A stretch of DNA of 64,000 nt from Hyaloraphidium curvatum (lineage: Eukaryota; Monoblepharomycota; Hyaloraphidiomycetes; Hyaloraphidiales; Hyaloraphidiaceae): NCBI GenBank assembly GCA_025558095.1, contig JAIVFI010000032.1, forward strand, positions 248,001 to 312,000, in the 5' to 3' direction. A program made the position numbers and the translations under genes. This document shows, piece after piece, positions 37,827 to 48,697 of this stretch (position 1 is its first letter; every line of letters begins with the position of its first letter). The notes under the pieces were generated by a model. It was not told the DNA's origin and did not search any database. It worked only from the letters and a program-made list of their open reading frames with translations.

Positions 37827-40491
37827 ATGAGCGCGGCGGGGCCGCCCCGGAAGACCGCTGCCAGCAAGATAATAAAGCCTCCACGGAAGCCGGGACTCAA
37901 CGACGCGAGCTTCGAAGAGGCGTGGAGGAAGCTGAGCCAGGCATTGAAGGAGATTTTCCGGAGGAACAATGGCCAGCTCAGCTACGAGGAGCTCTACCGG
38001 TGGGGACCGCTTCAAGCTCCGTCCACGGCTCCCAGGGCCTGACACCGAGGATGCGTGCTCCAGGAATGCATACAACATGGTGCTCCACAAGACGGGGGCT
38101 CAGCTGTACAACGGAGTCCGGAACGAGATCTCCGATCACCTCGTGGAGCTCGCGCAGGACAAGATTGTCCCCCTGTTCCCGCAGGAGGACGACGCGAACC
38201 AGCGAGCTGCCTTCCTCAAGGCCGTGAAGGAGACCTGGGAGCACCACACGGTCTGCATGGGTATGATCAGGGACATTCTCATGTACATGGTGGGTTCCAG
38301 CTCCGCCGAGCACTTCTTCAGGCCTTAGATGATTATCGGCTCGCCCGGCAGGACCGTGTCTACGTGAAGACGGCTACTCCTCCGGTGCCGGAGGTCTACA
38401 ATCTCGGAATGGACCTCTTCCGCGACCTCATCCTGCGCTCGGACAACATCTCCCCGCGGATCATCTCATCCATGCTGGAACTGATTCGGCTCGAAAGGGA
38501 TGGAGACACGATTGACCGAATGATTCTCACCGGAATCAGCGCCATGATGTCGAAACTGGAGATGCCGGCGGACGGCGACAACGTCGGCTCCTCCGTCTAC
38601 GAAATGGACTTCGAGGGCGTCTTTGTCGAAAAGAGCAGCGAGTACTACGGCCTCGAGAGCGAACGGTACCTCGCACTCAACGACGTGGTGCAGTACTTGA
38701 AGAAGGTGAGGCAGAAGCCGAGAAACCAGAGCTTCGGTGACCAACGTTGGGCTGCTCCTAGGTTGAACAGCGGCTCGCGGAGGAAGACCAGAGGGTCCAG
38801 ATGTATCTGCAGAGCAGCACGCGGGACAAGATCAGGAAGGTGGTCGAATCGCAGATGCTGGAGCAGCGGATTGGCCGCATTATCGAGGTGCGTTGGGTTG
38901 GCTAATTTGAGGCACAGTCTTGACCATGGTGTCCTTTGAGCAGACGGAGAACACGGGTCTCGTACCTCAGTTGCGGGACGACAAGTTCGACGACCTTCTG
39001 AGAATGTATCGCCTCCTTGGGCTCGTTAAGGAAGGGCACAACGAGATGCGGAAAGTGCTTTCGGACTACATCAAGGAGCTCGGGCGCGAGATCAACGAGA
39101 CCTTCGCCGGAGCTCCGCGAGCCGGGGATTCGGGCTCTGCACCAAAAATCTCGGCGGCAGATGGGGCCGGCGACGGCGAAGATGAGCCTAAGGGCGGCCC
39201 CGCAACGGATTGGGCCAAGTGGGTCGAGGCCATCCTCACACTGAAGGACAAATTTGAGCGTATCTTGGAGCGCTCCTTTGCGAAGGACAAGCTGTTCCAG
39301 ACGATTATGAACTCTGCCATGGAGACTGTCGTGAACCGGAACCCGAAAGCTCCCGAGTTTGTCAGCCTGTTCATCGACGAGAACCTGCGGAAGGGCATCA
39401 AAGGCAAATCGGAGGAGGAGGTCGAGCTGCTCCTGGACAAGACGGTCGGGCTTTTCCGCTTCCTGCAGGACAAGGATGTGTTCGAGCGCTACTACAAGCA
39501 GCACCTTGCCAAACGCCTTCTCCTGGGCCGCAGCCTGAGCGAGGATGCGGAAAAGAGCTTTGTCGCGAAGCTCAAGGTCGAGTGCGGTTACCAGTTCACC
39601 AGCAAGCTCGAAGGCATGTTCAACGACATGCGCGTCTCGGGCGACCTGTCGAACGAGTTCAAGAACTACCTGGGCAACCTCGTCTCGTCCAACGCGCCGA
39701 ACCTCGCCGAGTTCAACGTGAACGTACTCACTTCGACATACTGGCCCATGACGATCAGCAATCCCGCCGTCGTCACGTGCCCGCCATCGATTGAGAGCTT
39801 GATGCGGAAGTTCAGCGACTTCTACCTCGGACGTCACTCTGGGCGTCGGCTCACCTGGGTGACATCGATGGGCTCGGCGGATCTCCGCGCTTCGTTCGAC
39901 AAGGGAAAGAAGGACATAAACCTCACCACCTACGGCATGGTTGTGCTGTGCGGGGTTTTCAACTCGGAAGAGGCCTGCGACGGTCAGCCCGTCTCTTTTG
40001 CGCGAATCCGCGAGGTCACTTCGATTCCCGATGCGGACCTGAAACGGACGCTGCAATCCCTGTCACTGGGGAAGTACCGCATCCTTTTGAAGGCCCCCAT
40101 GACGCGGGAGGTTGCCGAGACGGACGAGTTTCGGCTCAACACGGCCTTCACCGCCCCGCTGCTCAAGATCCGGATACCCAACATCCTTCCGTCGCAATCG
40201 GCGGCCGCCACCGGGTCGGGCAACGTGGTGGAGGACGACCAGGAGAGGGCCGAAACGATGGAGAAGGTCGAGCAGGCCCGGGGACACCAGGTCGAGGCTG
40301 CGATCGTGCGCATCATGAAGTCGCGGAAGGCCATGACGCACAACGAGCTGCTGTCAGAGGTCATCCGGCAGCTGTCGTCGCGCTTCAATCCCAGCCCTGC
40401 GCTGATCAAGAAGCGCATCGAGAGCCTGATTGAACGCGACTACCTCGAGCGCGGGACCCAGGATCGGCGGACGATTCACTACAGGGCGTAA
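37827..40491 (+). CDS. CUL3: Cullin-3
   Basis: Scaffold of BTB-type E3 ubiquitin ligases. The N-terminal helix SFEEAWRKLSQALKEIFRR and the spliced LSYEELYR/NAYNMVLHKTGAQL form the BTB-binding end. IRDILMYM joins DRVYVKTATPPVPEVYNLGM after an intron that starts just before 38290. Central repeats include SSVYEMDFEGVFVEKSSEYY. The cullin homology part has EFVSLFIDENLRKGIKGKSE, FRFLQDKDVFERYYKQHLAK, CGYQFTSKLEGMFNDM, STYWPMTI and FYLGRHSGRRLTW. The winged-helix end has EAAIVRIMKSRKAMTHNELL, with the neddylation Lys in MKSRK, then IKKRIESLIERDYLERG. Compared with animals the linker near 39.1 kb is extended and Gly/Asp-rich. Introns lie mostly in the first third; the last 1.5 kb is one exon. Confidence 0.95.
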
Positions 40492-40598
40492 AGAGGAAGG
40501 ACTCGCAGCGATTACCACAGTACCCACGCTTGTACATACCACGGCTTCGTCGGGCGGAACGATGGAAATGTATTTGTGCTTCTTTGCACCTTCGAGTC

Positions 40599-41225
40599 CT
40601 ACATCTCCTCGTCAGCGTCACCGGGTTCGGAGCCCTCGCGCGAACCCTCGTCCTCGCTCGACGTCTCGAAATCCGCGAGCACGCTGTTGAACCGCGCGTT
40701 CAAAAAGACGTTGGCGGCCTCGAGAGCTTTCACGTAGTTGGCCGTCGGCTTCCTCCGCGGTGCCTCGCCACCGTCCGCGGGTCCGTCCGCTACCCCCGCA
40801 GCCAACGAGATCGATTCCTCCAGCGACAGCGCCTTTGCTCCTTTGTACTCCACCAGTCTCGGCCAAGGCACCATCGGCGACCCCGGCGACGGCTGCGGTG
40901 CAGTCTCCATAATCCGTTTCAAGCCTCGCTCGCCCCGCGGTGCCCCTCTGTCCGGGCTGCCCTTTAGCGACAAGGCCGCCAGATCCTCCGCAATGTCCGA
41001 TGCGCTGCTTTCGCCCTTTTGTGGCGGCTCATTCCGGGAGTCCGAGCTGATCTGAGGTTCGGTCCGTTCCTCCGTCCGTTGTGGGGCCGCGGACGTGCCG
41101 CTCCCGCCCGCAGTCCCCCTGGGCACCGGCGCAGGGAACTTAAACCGGCGCCGTGTGCTCGTCAAGAAGCTCGGCGGTGCTTCCTTTTGCCGCGGTGGGC
41201 CGGTTTCGGGGGACGCGGTGGTCAT
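40599..41225 (-). CDS. Hypothetical acidic protein
   Basis: One open frame of 208 residues. It is Pro/Arg-rich at the start (STRRRFKFPAPVPRG), has a middle block AEDLAALSLKGSP and LVEYKGAKALSLEESISLAA, and a possible helix YVKALEAANVFLNARFNSVL. It ends in an acidic tail rich in Ser, Glu and Asp. I do not recognise it. It is tail-to-tail with cullin-3 (107 bp between stops) and divergent from eS6. The codon pattern resembles its neighbours, which supports a real gene, but homology is unproven. Confidence 0.5.
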   Translation of the reverse strand: MTTASPETGPPRQKEAPPSFLTSTRRRFKFPAPVPRGTAGGSGTSAAPQRTEERTEPQISSDSRNEPPQKGESSASDIAEDLAALSLKGSPDRGAPRGERGLKRIMETAPQPSPGSPMVPWPRLVEYKGAKALSLEESISLAAGVADGPADGGEAPRRKPTANYVKALEAANVFLNARFNSVLADFETSSEDEGSREGSEPGDADEEM

Positions 41226-41593
41226 CTTGTTTCTGAGACCGCTTTAACCCAGACCTGACCTTCATTTTACGAGTCCCGACTGAGGCCCCTTCATCGACTC
41301 TCGCCGCTGGTTCGCTCGGCGCAGGTAAGGCGGCAGCCTGGCCGCTTCCGTGTGTGAACGGGTTGCCGACGAGCTGCTCCCTCCCCGCTGCTTCCCCTCT
41401 GCCCGCTGTGTGCCCTGCATTCGCGGCCGCTGCCATCGCGCGCTCGACTCGCCCCCGCGCGCTCCTCCCTCCTCGGAATCTCTCCATTGCGGACTCTTGG
41501 GCTCTTCTTGGACTCTTTTCTACCGCCCTCGCGCCTCCTGGCTGCTCTGGAACCCCCTGTGGACGCTGCTGTTGCGGACGTAGCTAGTCGAAG
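41226..41593. other. Divergent spacer, hypothetical gene / eS6
   Basis: About 370 bases between start codons; it should contain both promoters. A pyrimidine-rich stretch lies at about 41500-41535, close to the eS6 start, as expected for the leader of a ribosomal-protein gene. Nothing else seen. Confidence 0.45.
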
Positions 41594-42497
41594 ATGAAGC
41601 TCAACATCGCCTTCCCGGTTTCGGGAGCGCAGAAGTGCCTCGAGGTGGATGACGAGAGGAAGCTGTGGGTCTTCCCGGGCGACGTCACATCCTGCTCGGC
41701 TCACCCCCGCCCCCGCTCCCAGCCGCATCTTCTACGACAAGAGGATCTCGGCGGAGGTCCCGGCGGACGCTCTTGGCGATGAGTACAAGGGCTACGTCTT
41801 CAAAATCATGGGCGGCAACGACAAGCAGGGCTTCCCCATGAAGCAGGGTGTGCTGAGCGCGCAGCGCGTCAAGCTCTTGCTCGCCAAGGGCCACTCGTGC
41901 TACCGCCCCCGCCGCACCGGAGAGAGGAAGCGGAAGTCCGTCAGGGGTTGCATCGTCGGCCCTGACATTGCTGCTCTGTCGCTGGTGGTGGTCAAGAAGG
42001 GCGAGGAGGACATCCCCGGGCTGACGGACCGCAACGTGCCGAAGCGCCTCGGCCCGAAGCGTGCGAGCAAGATCCGGAAGATGTTTGTGAGTACAGCAGC
42101 GGCATCGGGGAGGCACGGACCGGAGCTGACGGGCCTCCTTCCAGAACCTGACCAAGGAGGACGACGTGCGCAAGTTCGTCATCCGGAGAGAGCTCCCGGC
42201 CAAGGAGGGAAAAAAGCCTACCACCAAGGCCGCCAAGATCCAGCGTCTCGTTACCCCCCTCACCCTGCAGAGGAAGAGGCACCGGAAGGCGCTCAAGCGC
42301 AAGGCCGCCGAGAAGTCGAAGGAGGCCGCTGCCGAGTTGGTATCCGATGCACCGAGGTGGCGCTCCCAGCTCACCGACCTTGCAACAGGTACGCCGCCCT
42401 GCTGCAGAAGCGGTTCAAGGAGGCGCGCGACAAGAAGGAGAGCCAGCGCCGCCGGCGGTCCTCGTCGCTCCGCAAGACCAGCAGCGTCGATGCTTAG
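41594..42497 (+). CDS. RPS6: Small-subunit ribosomal protein eS6
   Basis: Four exons (41594-41664, 41723-42086, 42145-42335, 42389-42497) encode 244 residues. Motifs: [20 protein letters not shown], then [20 protein letters not shown] across intron 1, [50 protein letters not shown] and [20 protein letters not shown]. The C-terminus is Arg/Ser-rich ([14 protein letters not shown]), matching the region phosphorylated by S6 kinases downstream of TOR. Introns are 58, 58 and 53 nt, with donors GTGGGT, GTGAGT and GTTGGT. Intron 3 was placed at 42336 because only this choice keeps the frame and yields [18 protein letters not shown]. Confidence 0.97.
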
Positions 42498-42833
42498 ATT
42501 TGAGCTCTGTACAACCACTGACAAAAAGCGTCTACCACTATCTTGCATCCATCCGGCCAGTTAGCATTGGTTGGACCATCCGGCGGACAGCCGCGATTGA
42601 GGGTGATGGAGACCGGAGAGCCCGCAGCGCCGCGGATCGACTAAACGCGCTGAGGCCGCCCAAACCTGGTCCTCGCGAAACCAACAACGACGCGGCGCAG
42701 TTGTCCGGGAACGCGGGAGGAAAGAGGGGATTCACCACCGTTTGCCGTCGGGCCGCGCCGGTTCGTCGCGTCGAGGACGGCGGGAGCGACGCGTCCGGAC
42801 TGAGCACGCGACGCTGGCAGGCCATCGTGCACC
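42498..42833. other. Spacer eS6 / ARP3
   Basis: About 340 bases between tandem genes, holding the eS6 3' end and the ARP3 promoter. No repeat or ORF of note. Confidence 0.5.
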
Positions 42834-44602
42834 ATGAGCGGGAATCCGCCAACGATCGTGATCGACAATGGCACAGGGGTGGGCATTTCTCTGAACGCCG
42901 TCCGGCGGCGTCGTGAGCTCCTGGAGGCGCGCTGACGGGGTTCCGTCTCTTCCCTCGGACTCCCGGAACGCCAACCCGTGGACATCGCGTCGCTGCAGTA
43001 CACGAAAATGGGCTACTCGGGGAACAATGACCCGTCCTTTATCATTCCCACGGAGATCGCGATCAACGAGAAGCCGGGAACTAAGGGCGGGCTCGCCATT
43101 GCGGGGAAGCGGGGCATCGAGGACATGGACTTCTACATCGGCGACGATGCCAAGGCCGTCAGCAAGACGTACTCTATCCTTTCTCCGGTCAAGCAGGGGC
43201 AGGTCGACAACTGGGACTTGATGGAGAAGTTCCACCAAGCCTCGCTGTTCGAGTATCTGCGCGTCGAGCCCGAAGACCACTACTTCCTGATGGTGAGATT
43301 CGACGGCCGCGTCTAAACGCGTAGACCGGGCTCATCTTGGTTCTCGCGTCGCGCTCAGACGGAACCGCCGATGAACACCCCGGAGAACCGCGAGTACCTG
43401 GCAGAGATCATGTTTGAATCGTTCGGCGTCAAGGGCCTGTATATTGCGGTGCAGGCCGTGCTTGCGTTGGCAGCTTCGTGGGCGGACAAGACCGTCAAGG
43501 ACCAGACGCTGACCGGCACGGTCGTCGACTCGGGCGACGGCCTCACCCACGTCATCCCCGTGGTAAGGCCTCTTGTCACGCGTTGCGCCCGTCGTCGTTT
43601 GTTCACCAAGCTTTCTTTTGAATCACAGGCCGAAGGCTACGTCATTGGCTCCTCCATCAAGAACATCCCTATCGCCGGCAAGGACATCACCTCCTTTGTC
43701 CAAGGCCTGCTCCGGGACCGGGAAACGCAGATTCCTCCGGATGAGTCGCTCGAGCTGGCCAAGGCCATCAAGGAGCAGTACTCGTACGTGTGCCCCGACA
43801 TCGTGAAGGAGTACAAGAAGTACGAGCAGGAAGGGGACCGTTACATCAAGCAGCACCAAGCTCGGAACAAGATCACGGGACAGGTGAAGGCATTGCAAAC
43901 GCATCTTGCTTGCATTTGCTGAAGATGTTGCCAACGCTTTTCTCCAGCCCTACACCGTCGACGTTGGCTTCGAGCGCTTCCTTGGTCCGGAAATCTTCTT
44001 CAACCCCGAAATCTATTCCTCCGATTTCCTCGTTCCCCTGCCCGAGGTCGTCGACAACGCCATCCAGAGCTGCCCCATCGATACCCGCAGGGGTCTGTAC
44101 AAGGTGGGTCGTTTCTTCCCCCATTCCTTCCCGGTCTTACCTGCCCCGTGCCAGAACATCGTCCTTTCCGGTGGCTCCACGATGTTCAAGGACTTTGGCA
44201 AGCGGTTGCAGCGCGATATCAAGCGCTTCGTGACGGAGCGGACCGAGGCGTCCGAGCGCCTGGCGCAGAAGCGGATGGGGACGGCGGTCAAGGCCGCCGA
44301 GGTGGAGGTGAACGTGTTGAGCCACAAGTACCAGCGCTATGCGGTGTGGTTCGGCGGCAGTTTGTTGGCGGACACGGTGGGTTCTACGTCCGGGTGTGGT
44401 GAGGGGGCTGCACTTGCTGACATCCTTGGTTTGGATCAGCCCGACTTCCACACCTACTGCCATACCAAGGCAGAGTACGAGGAGCAGGGACCGCGCATTG
44501 CAAGATACAACCGTGTCTTTGTTCGTATCGTGTTTCGGGTATCGGTGGGGCTGGAACTGACGCTTCCTCCCGCTCTCGTGATTACAGGGCACTATCCTCT
44601 AG
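42834..44602 (+). CDS. ARP3: Actin-related protein 3 (Arp2/3 complex)
   Basis: Nucleates branched actin with Arp2. Exon 1 (42834-42878) gives [15 protein letters not shown]; a 120-nt intron follows, then [20 protein letters not shown] from 42999. Next come [54 protein letters not shown] (phosphate loop), [32 protein letters not shown], the second nucleotide loop [20 protein letters not shown], and [14 protein letters not shown]. The last intron (44521-44587) joins RIARYNRVF to GTIL and TAG 44600-44602, matching the conserved Arp3 ending. At least seven introns. Arp2/3 is common in algae and protists. Confidence 0.96.
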
Positions 44603-44675
44603 GCGGTGTAACCGTGCAATGGTATCGTTATCCCTCCCTCTGCTCTTCTCCCTGCCCCTTTCCAGTGTGCCATGC

Positions 44676-45739
44676 TCAGAAGCTGAAGAAGCCCCGGCGT
44701 TCGTCCTTGTCGCGCTGCTCCTGCAGCGCCTGCTTCAGGTCCCTGATCTCATCCTCCATGGACCGAATCCTGTCCTTGTAGGCGGCCAGCTCGCGCTCGT
44801 CCGTCCGATGGGTGGCGCGCTCCGTCTCGAGCTCGCCAGCGAGCGCGTCGACCTGGGCACGGAGCCTCGCCGTCTCGTCCATCTGCGAGGCCAGCTCGCC
44901 CTCCATCCGTCCCTTTTCCTCGTCCTGCTTTTCGACTGTCGCCTGGAGGTCCCGCACGTTGGCCTCCAGGGCGACGACGTCGGCCTGCGCGGCACCCAAA
45001 GCAACGTTCACGGCGTCGTTCTGGAGAAAGAGGCCGTGATTGAGCAGCATGAGCCTCTTGACCTCGGCCGCCTGCGAGTCGTTCTCGGAGCGCAGCGCCA
45101 GGAGGTCCGCGCCCTGGCGCTGCACGGTCTCCTGAGCCGCCTTCAGCTGATCGAGCACCGAGGCGTAGTCGGCCGCGACGGCCTCGAGCTCCTTGAGCCT
45201 GGAGGCCAGCTCCTCGTTTTCCGCCCGCAGCTGCTTCACGAGCTCCGGGTCCTCGGTCCGGCCCAGCTCCAGCTCCTGCTCGGCGAGCGCCTGCGGTGTT
45301 TGTGTTTAGCCCCCCGGCATCCCGGGCGCCGCGGCCTGCAACGCACCCGGCGGCCCTCCTGGACGGTCTCGACGATCGCCGCGTGCAATTCCTCGACCTC
45401 GTCCGCGCCCTCGAGGTCGATCGAGGCGCCCGAAGCCCGATCGTCCTGCGCGGCGGACTGCCCGACCGCAAGCCCGTTCTTGAGCTTGAGCGTGAGCGCA
45501 TCGAGCAGGGAGAAGGAGCCCTGGGCATTCAGTGTGCGTGTGAATGCGCCGTGCTCCCCGAATGCGGATAGAGGAGAAGGAACGGCCGTCTGGGCCGAGT
45601 TGGGGGACGCCGCGGACAGCTTTGCCCTGGCGAACAGGTCGCCCCCGGCGCGCACGAGGCTCAACGCCGAAAGCAGCGACGGCCTCGGACCGGAAGTCTC
45701 GGTCGCGGGCCGGGCGAGGACGGGGGCGTGAACCTGCAT
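44676..45739 (-). CDS. Coiled-coil protein, unknown
   Basis: Two exons. The first starts at [20 protein letters not shown] (45739) and ends near [24 protein letters not shown]...CGCAG intron follows, then [20 protein letters not shown] and about 185 residues of near-continuous heptads (for example [20 protein letters not shown] and [20 protein letters not shown]). It closes with DERRGFFSF. The N-terminus has Arg, Ala and Ser and few acidic residues, so an organellar transit peptide is possible. The segment [19 protein letters not shown] may be amphipathic. No family recognised. The stop is 73 bp from ARP3 (tail to tail) and its start is 115 bp from UPF3 (head to head). Confidence 0.65.
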
Positions 45740-45854
45740 GTTGACAGCTGAGGTGTGTTTGGTCGGGCGGATTCTCGCCGGCGCGGGCGCGGCTTGCCGG
45801 CTCGGGGGCGGGCCGCGTCGAGACCACCCAATGGACGCCTCCGCCTGACGATCG

Positions 45855-47179
45855 ATGGAAGAAACCGGCGGCGACGCGTCCGCGGCGGCCCCGGCGGCGG
45901 CAGCGGCCCCGGCGCCCCGCGAGAGGCGAAGGCGAAATCGCGACAAGGAACGAGAGCAGCCGCCGACGAAGGTCGTCGTGAGGCGGCTGCCGCCCGCGCT
46001 GCCGGAAGATGTGCTGCGGACCTCGCTGGAAAAGTGGCTGCCGGCGACGGACTGGTGGCTGTTTGTTCCGGGGAAGCTGTCCAAGACGTGGGCTCGCCTC
46101 TCGCAGGCCCGGTTCGCGCCTCAACGCGCCCATCGTCCCCAGCAAGGCAAAGGAGTCGCAGTTCGCGCGCGCCTACATGCACTTTAGGTCGCCGGACGCC
46201 GTGGTCGAGTTTTCTAGGGCCTACGACGGCCACGCGTTCGTCGACTCGCGCGGCAACGAGTACCGCGCCGTGGTGGAGCTGGCGCCGTCGCAGCGCATGC
46301 CCAAGCCCAAGAAGAAGAGGGATCCGAAGCAGGGGAGCATCGAGACCGGTGGGCCCTGCCGTTGACGGGCTGCAGGACGCGCGGAACTGACCGGACGCGG
46401 CAGACCCCGACTACGTCGCCTTCCTCGAGGCCTTCAACAACCCCGCCCTGCCGATGCCCAGCCTCCTGGGCATCCCCCAGCCCGCGGACGCCCCGCAGCC
46501 CGACACGGGGCCGTCGGTGGCCCCGCTGGTCGCCTACCTCCGCGAGAAGCGGGCCAACGCGGCGGCCAGGCGGGCCAGGAAGGAGGCCGAGATGGCCAAG
46601 GTGCAGGTCCTGCAGCGGGGCAAGGGCGGGCAGGTGAAAGCGGCTCCGCCCGCGGCCCCTGCCGAGGGGAAGAAGGGTAAGGGCGGCAAGGCGCCCGAGG
46701 CGGGGAAGGGGCCGGACGGCGGCAGGCAGAAGCAGGCCAAGCAGGGGGTCGCACCCAAGCCGACCGCGGCCGAGCAGGGCGGGCCGGCTGGCTCCGCACC
46801 GGGACAGGTGGGAATGGCCGAAGGGACGTCAGGCGGCAGGCGCCGCCGCGGGGGCAAACCCGCCGCCGCCCCGCCGGCGGTGGCGGGCGACTCCCCCGCG
46901 CCGCCGTCCCCCTCCGCCCCCAAGCCCACAAACAACCCCGCGCCAAGCAAGGGCCAGGGCCCAGCCATCGTCATCCGCAAGGCCGACGGGAGCACGTCGT
47001 CCTTCAACGTGCCCGAGCAGCCCGCCAAGCCGGAACAGGCGATCGACGCCTCGGTGCGCGGGGTCCTGGCCGTCGATCCCGCTTCCCTGTCTTCCGGACG
47101 CGGAGGGAGGAGCGGACGGAGGTCCAGGGGCAGGAAGGCAGCCGGGGAGGGCGGCGAGGGTGCGGGGGCGGTGACGTGA
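45855..47179 (+). CDS. UPF3: Nonsense-mediated decay factor UPF3
   Basis: Links the exon-junction complex to UPF2 in NMD. An Ala- and Arg-rich N-terminus (RERRRRNRDKEREQPPTKVV) leads to the Smg4/UPF3 domain: VVRRLPPALPEDVLRTSLEK, WLPATDWW, then ARAYMHFRSPDAVVEFSRAY, DGHAFVDSRGNEYRAVVELA and PSQRMPKPKKKRDPKQGSIE. An intron joins ET to DPDYVAFLEAFN. The remaining half is low complexity (Pro, Gly, Ala, Lys) and ends in GRRSRGRKAAGEG. The first intron, near 46.05-46.1 kb, is ambiguous: a 52-nt, 28-nt or 19-nt choice restores frame (see findings). The promoter gap to the coiled-coil gene is 115 bp (45740-45854). Confidence 0.88.
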
Positions 47180-47589
47180 GCGCGATCGGGCCACCGCACC
47201 TGCTTGCCCCTGCCCATTCGACGGATCCGTGCGTGATGGCACGACATATCACACCCAGCGATGCACGACTCACCGCTGACTCGGAGCTGTCCCTGATGAG
47301 GACGCCGATGACTAACTTCTTCCCGTCGGTCGGTCTGGCTGTGTCGAGGGATGCCGCCTCCGAGAGCGCGGCGCTCCGGCTCCGCGAGCGGGATCTTGGA
47401 AGCGAACTGGAGCTCCAGTCGGCCGAGCGGTCGATTTTTGTACTTTTCGAACGCGAAACGAGGATGACGGTCTGATTTGGGACTTGGGACGCCGCCAAAT
47501 CCCCTGCCGCAACACCGCCCGCGGGATCACCCGCCCTGCGGCGAAGCGAGCGGCGTCACGCCGGCCCCGAGGCTGAGCCGGATCCGCCT
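47180..47589. other. Spacer UPF3 / cytochrome b561
   Basis: About 410 bases between tandem genes. No conserved ORF; it should include the UPF3 3' end and the next promoter. Confidence 0.45.
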
Positions 47590-48542
47590 GTGGCGAGCGC
47601 CGCACCCCCGCTCCACCCCTCGGGAACCGTTGCCTGCCTCAGCCTCGCAATGGCGGCGACCCACGACGGAACGATTGCGGCACACGCCGTCCTTTGTGCC
47701 GTCGGGACGGCGCTCCTCCTGCCCTCCATCATGTTCACCGCCCGCTACGGGCGCCACTTCCTCTCCGACCGGGCCCAGCGGTGGGGCCTCCATGCCGGCC
47801 TGGGCGCGCTGGCGCTGGCCATGCTCGCCATCGGTTGCGGGCTTGGCTACGTTCACCGCTTCGGGCAGCCGCACTGGATCGCGACGCACGGGATAATCGG
47901 ACTCGTGGTGCCGGTGGTGCTCGGCGTCCAGGTGAGCTCGACAGCAGGGGTCGGCACGAGGGTCACACGCCGGGGACTTGGCACCCACGATGTGAACGAG
48001 GACGGGCGACGAGCTGGTCCGGCAGAGGGCACCGTGACTCAGGGGCTGACTCCTCTCCCTCCCCGCAGTACCTCCTCGGCTTCGTCATCTACCACCTGTA
48101 CGATCCTGCCCGCACCTCGCGGCCCTGGCGCAATCAGGTGCACCGGATCCTCGGGCCGGCCATCGCCGCGCTCGCGATCGCGGACTGCGTGCTGGGGTTC
48201 GTGCGGTGGGGCACGATCCTGCCCGCGTCGTCGTCGACGGCCATGGTCAGCTGCTGGGTGTTCCTGGCGGTCTCGGTGGGGGCGTTCGTGGCTTTCATCG
48301 CCGCGGGGGAGCACATCAAGACACGGGACATGGAGCGGAAGGCGGCCGCGCAGGTGGCCGCGGACATTGCCGCCGCGGACGTGAAGGAGAAGGGGGGGAA
48401 GGAGATGGAGGAGGGCGGGAAGGCCCTGCCTGACGGGGACGGGGAACGCACGGAGGGCACCACGACGCCCCCTGCGGAGGAGGAGGGGACGCTGTGGGGG
48501 AGCGATTCGGACCGCTCGGAGAACGGGGATGCCGGGGCGTAG
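47590..48542 (+). CDS. Cytochrome b561-domain membrane protein
   Basis: Trans-membrane electron carrier. The first ATG is at 47590; MAATHDGTIAAHAVLCAVG at 47650 is an alternative start and fits the domain edge better. Exon 1 has membrane spans around HAVLCAVGTALLLPSIMFTA, WGLHAGLGALALAMLAIGCG and THGIIGLVVPVVLGVQ. A roughly 135-nt intron (from GTGAGC to CCCCGCAG) leads to YLLGFVIYHLYDP, NQVHRILGPAIAALAIADCV and MVSCWVFLAVSVGAFVAFIA. The four His in HAV, HAG, THG and VHR fit the two haem b sites of the family. The C-terminal 75 residues are soluble and acidic. No DOMON domain is visible. The partner reductant is unknown. Confidence 0.8.
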
Positions 48543-48697
48543 CGTGCGCTTGCTGGACTTGGACCGAATACCACTTCTAAGCGAGAGGGTGTGGGGCGGC
48601 TTCCAATCGCGGCTTTTCCCGCCGTTCAGCCCCAGCAAACAGAGAACACGGCGTCACGGCGACCGGGCCCACCCGGGCCCCTGGCCGCGAGTCCGCG

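Noticed and set aside
42336-42388. Other donors for eS6 intron 3 (GTATCC at 42340, GTGGCG at 42357)
   Set aside because: The first breaks the frame, and the second makes a 32-nt intron with extra residues. GTTGGT at 42336 keeps the frame and the conserved AAEYAALL.
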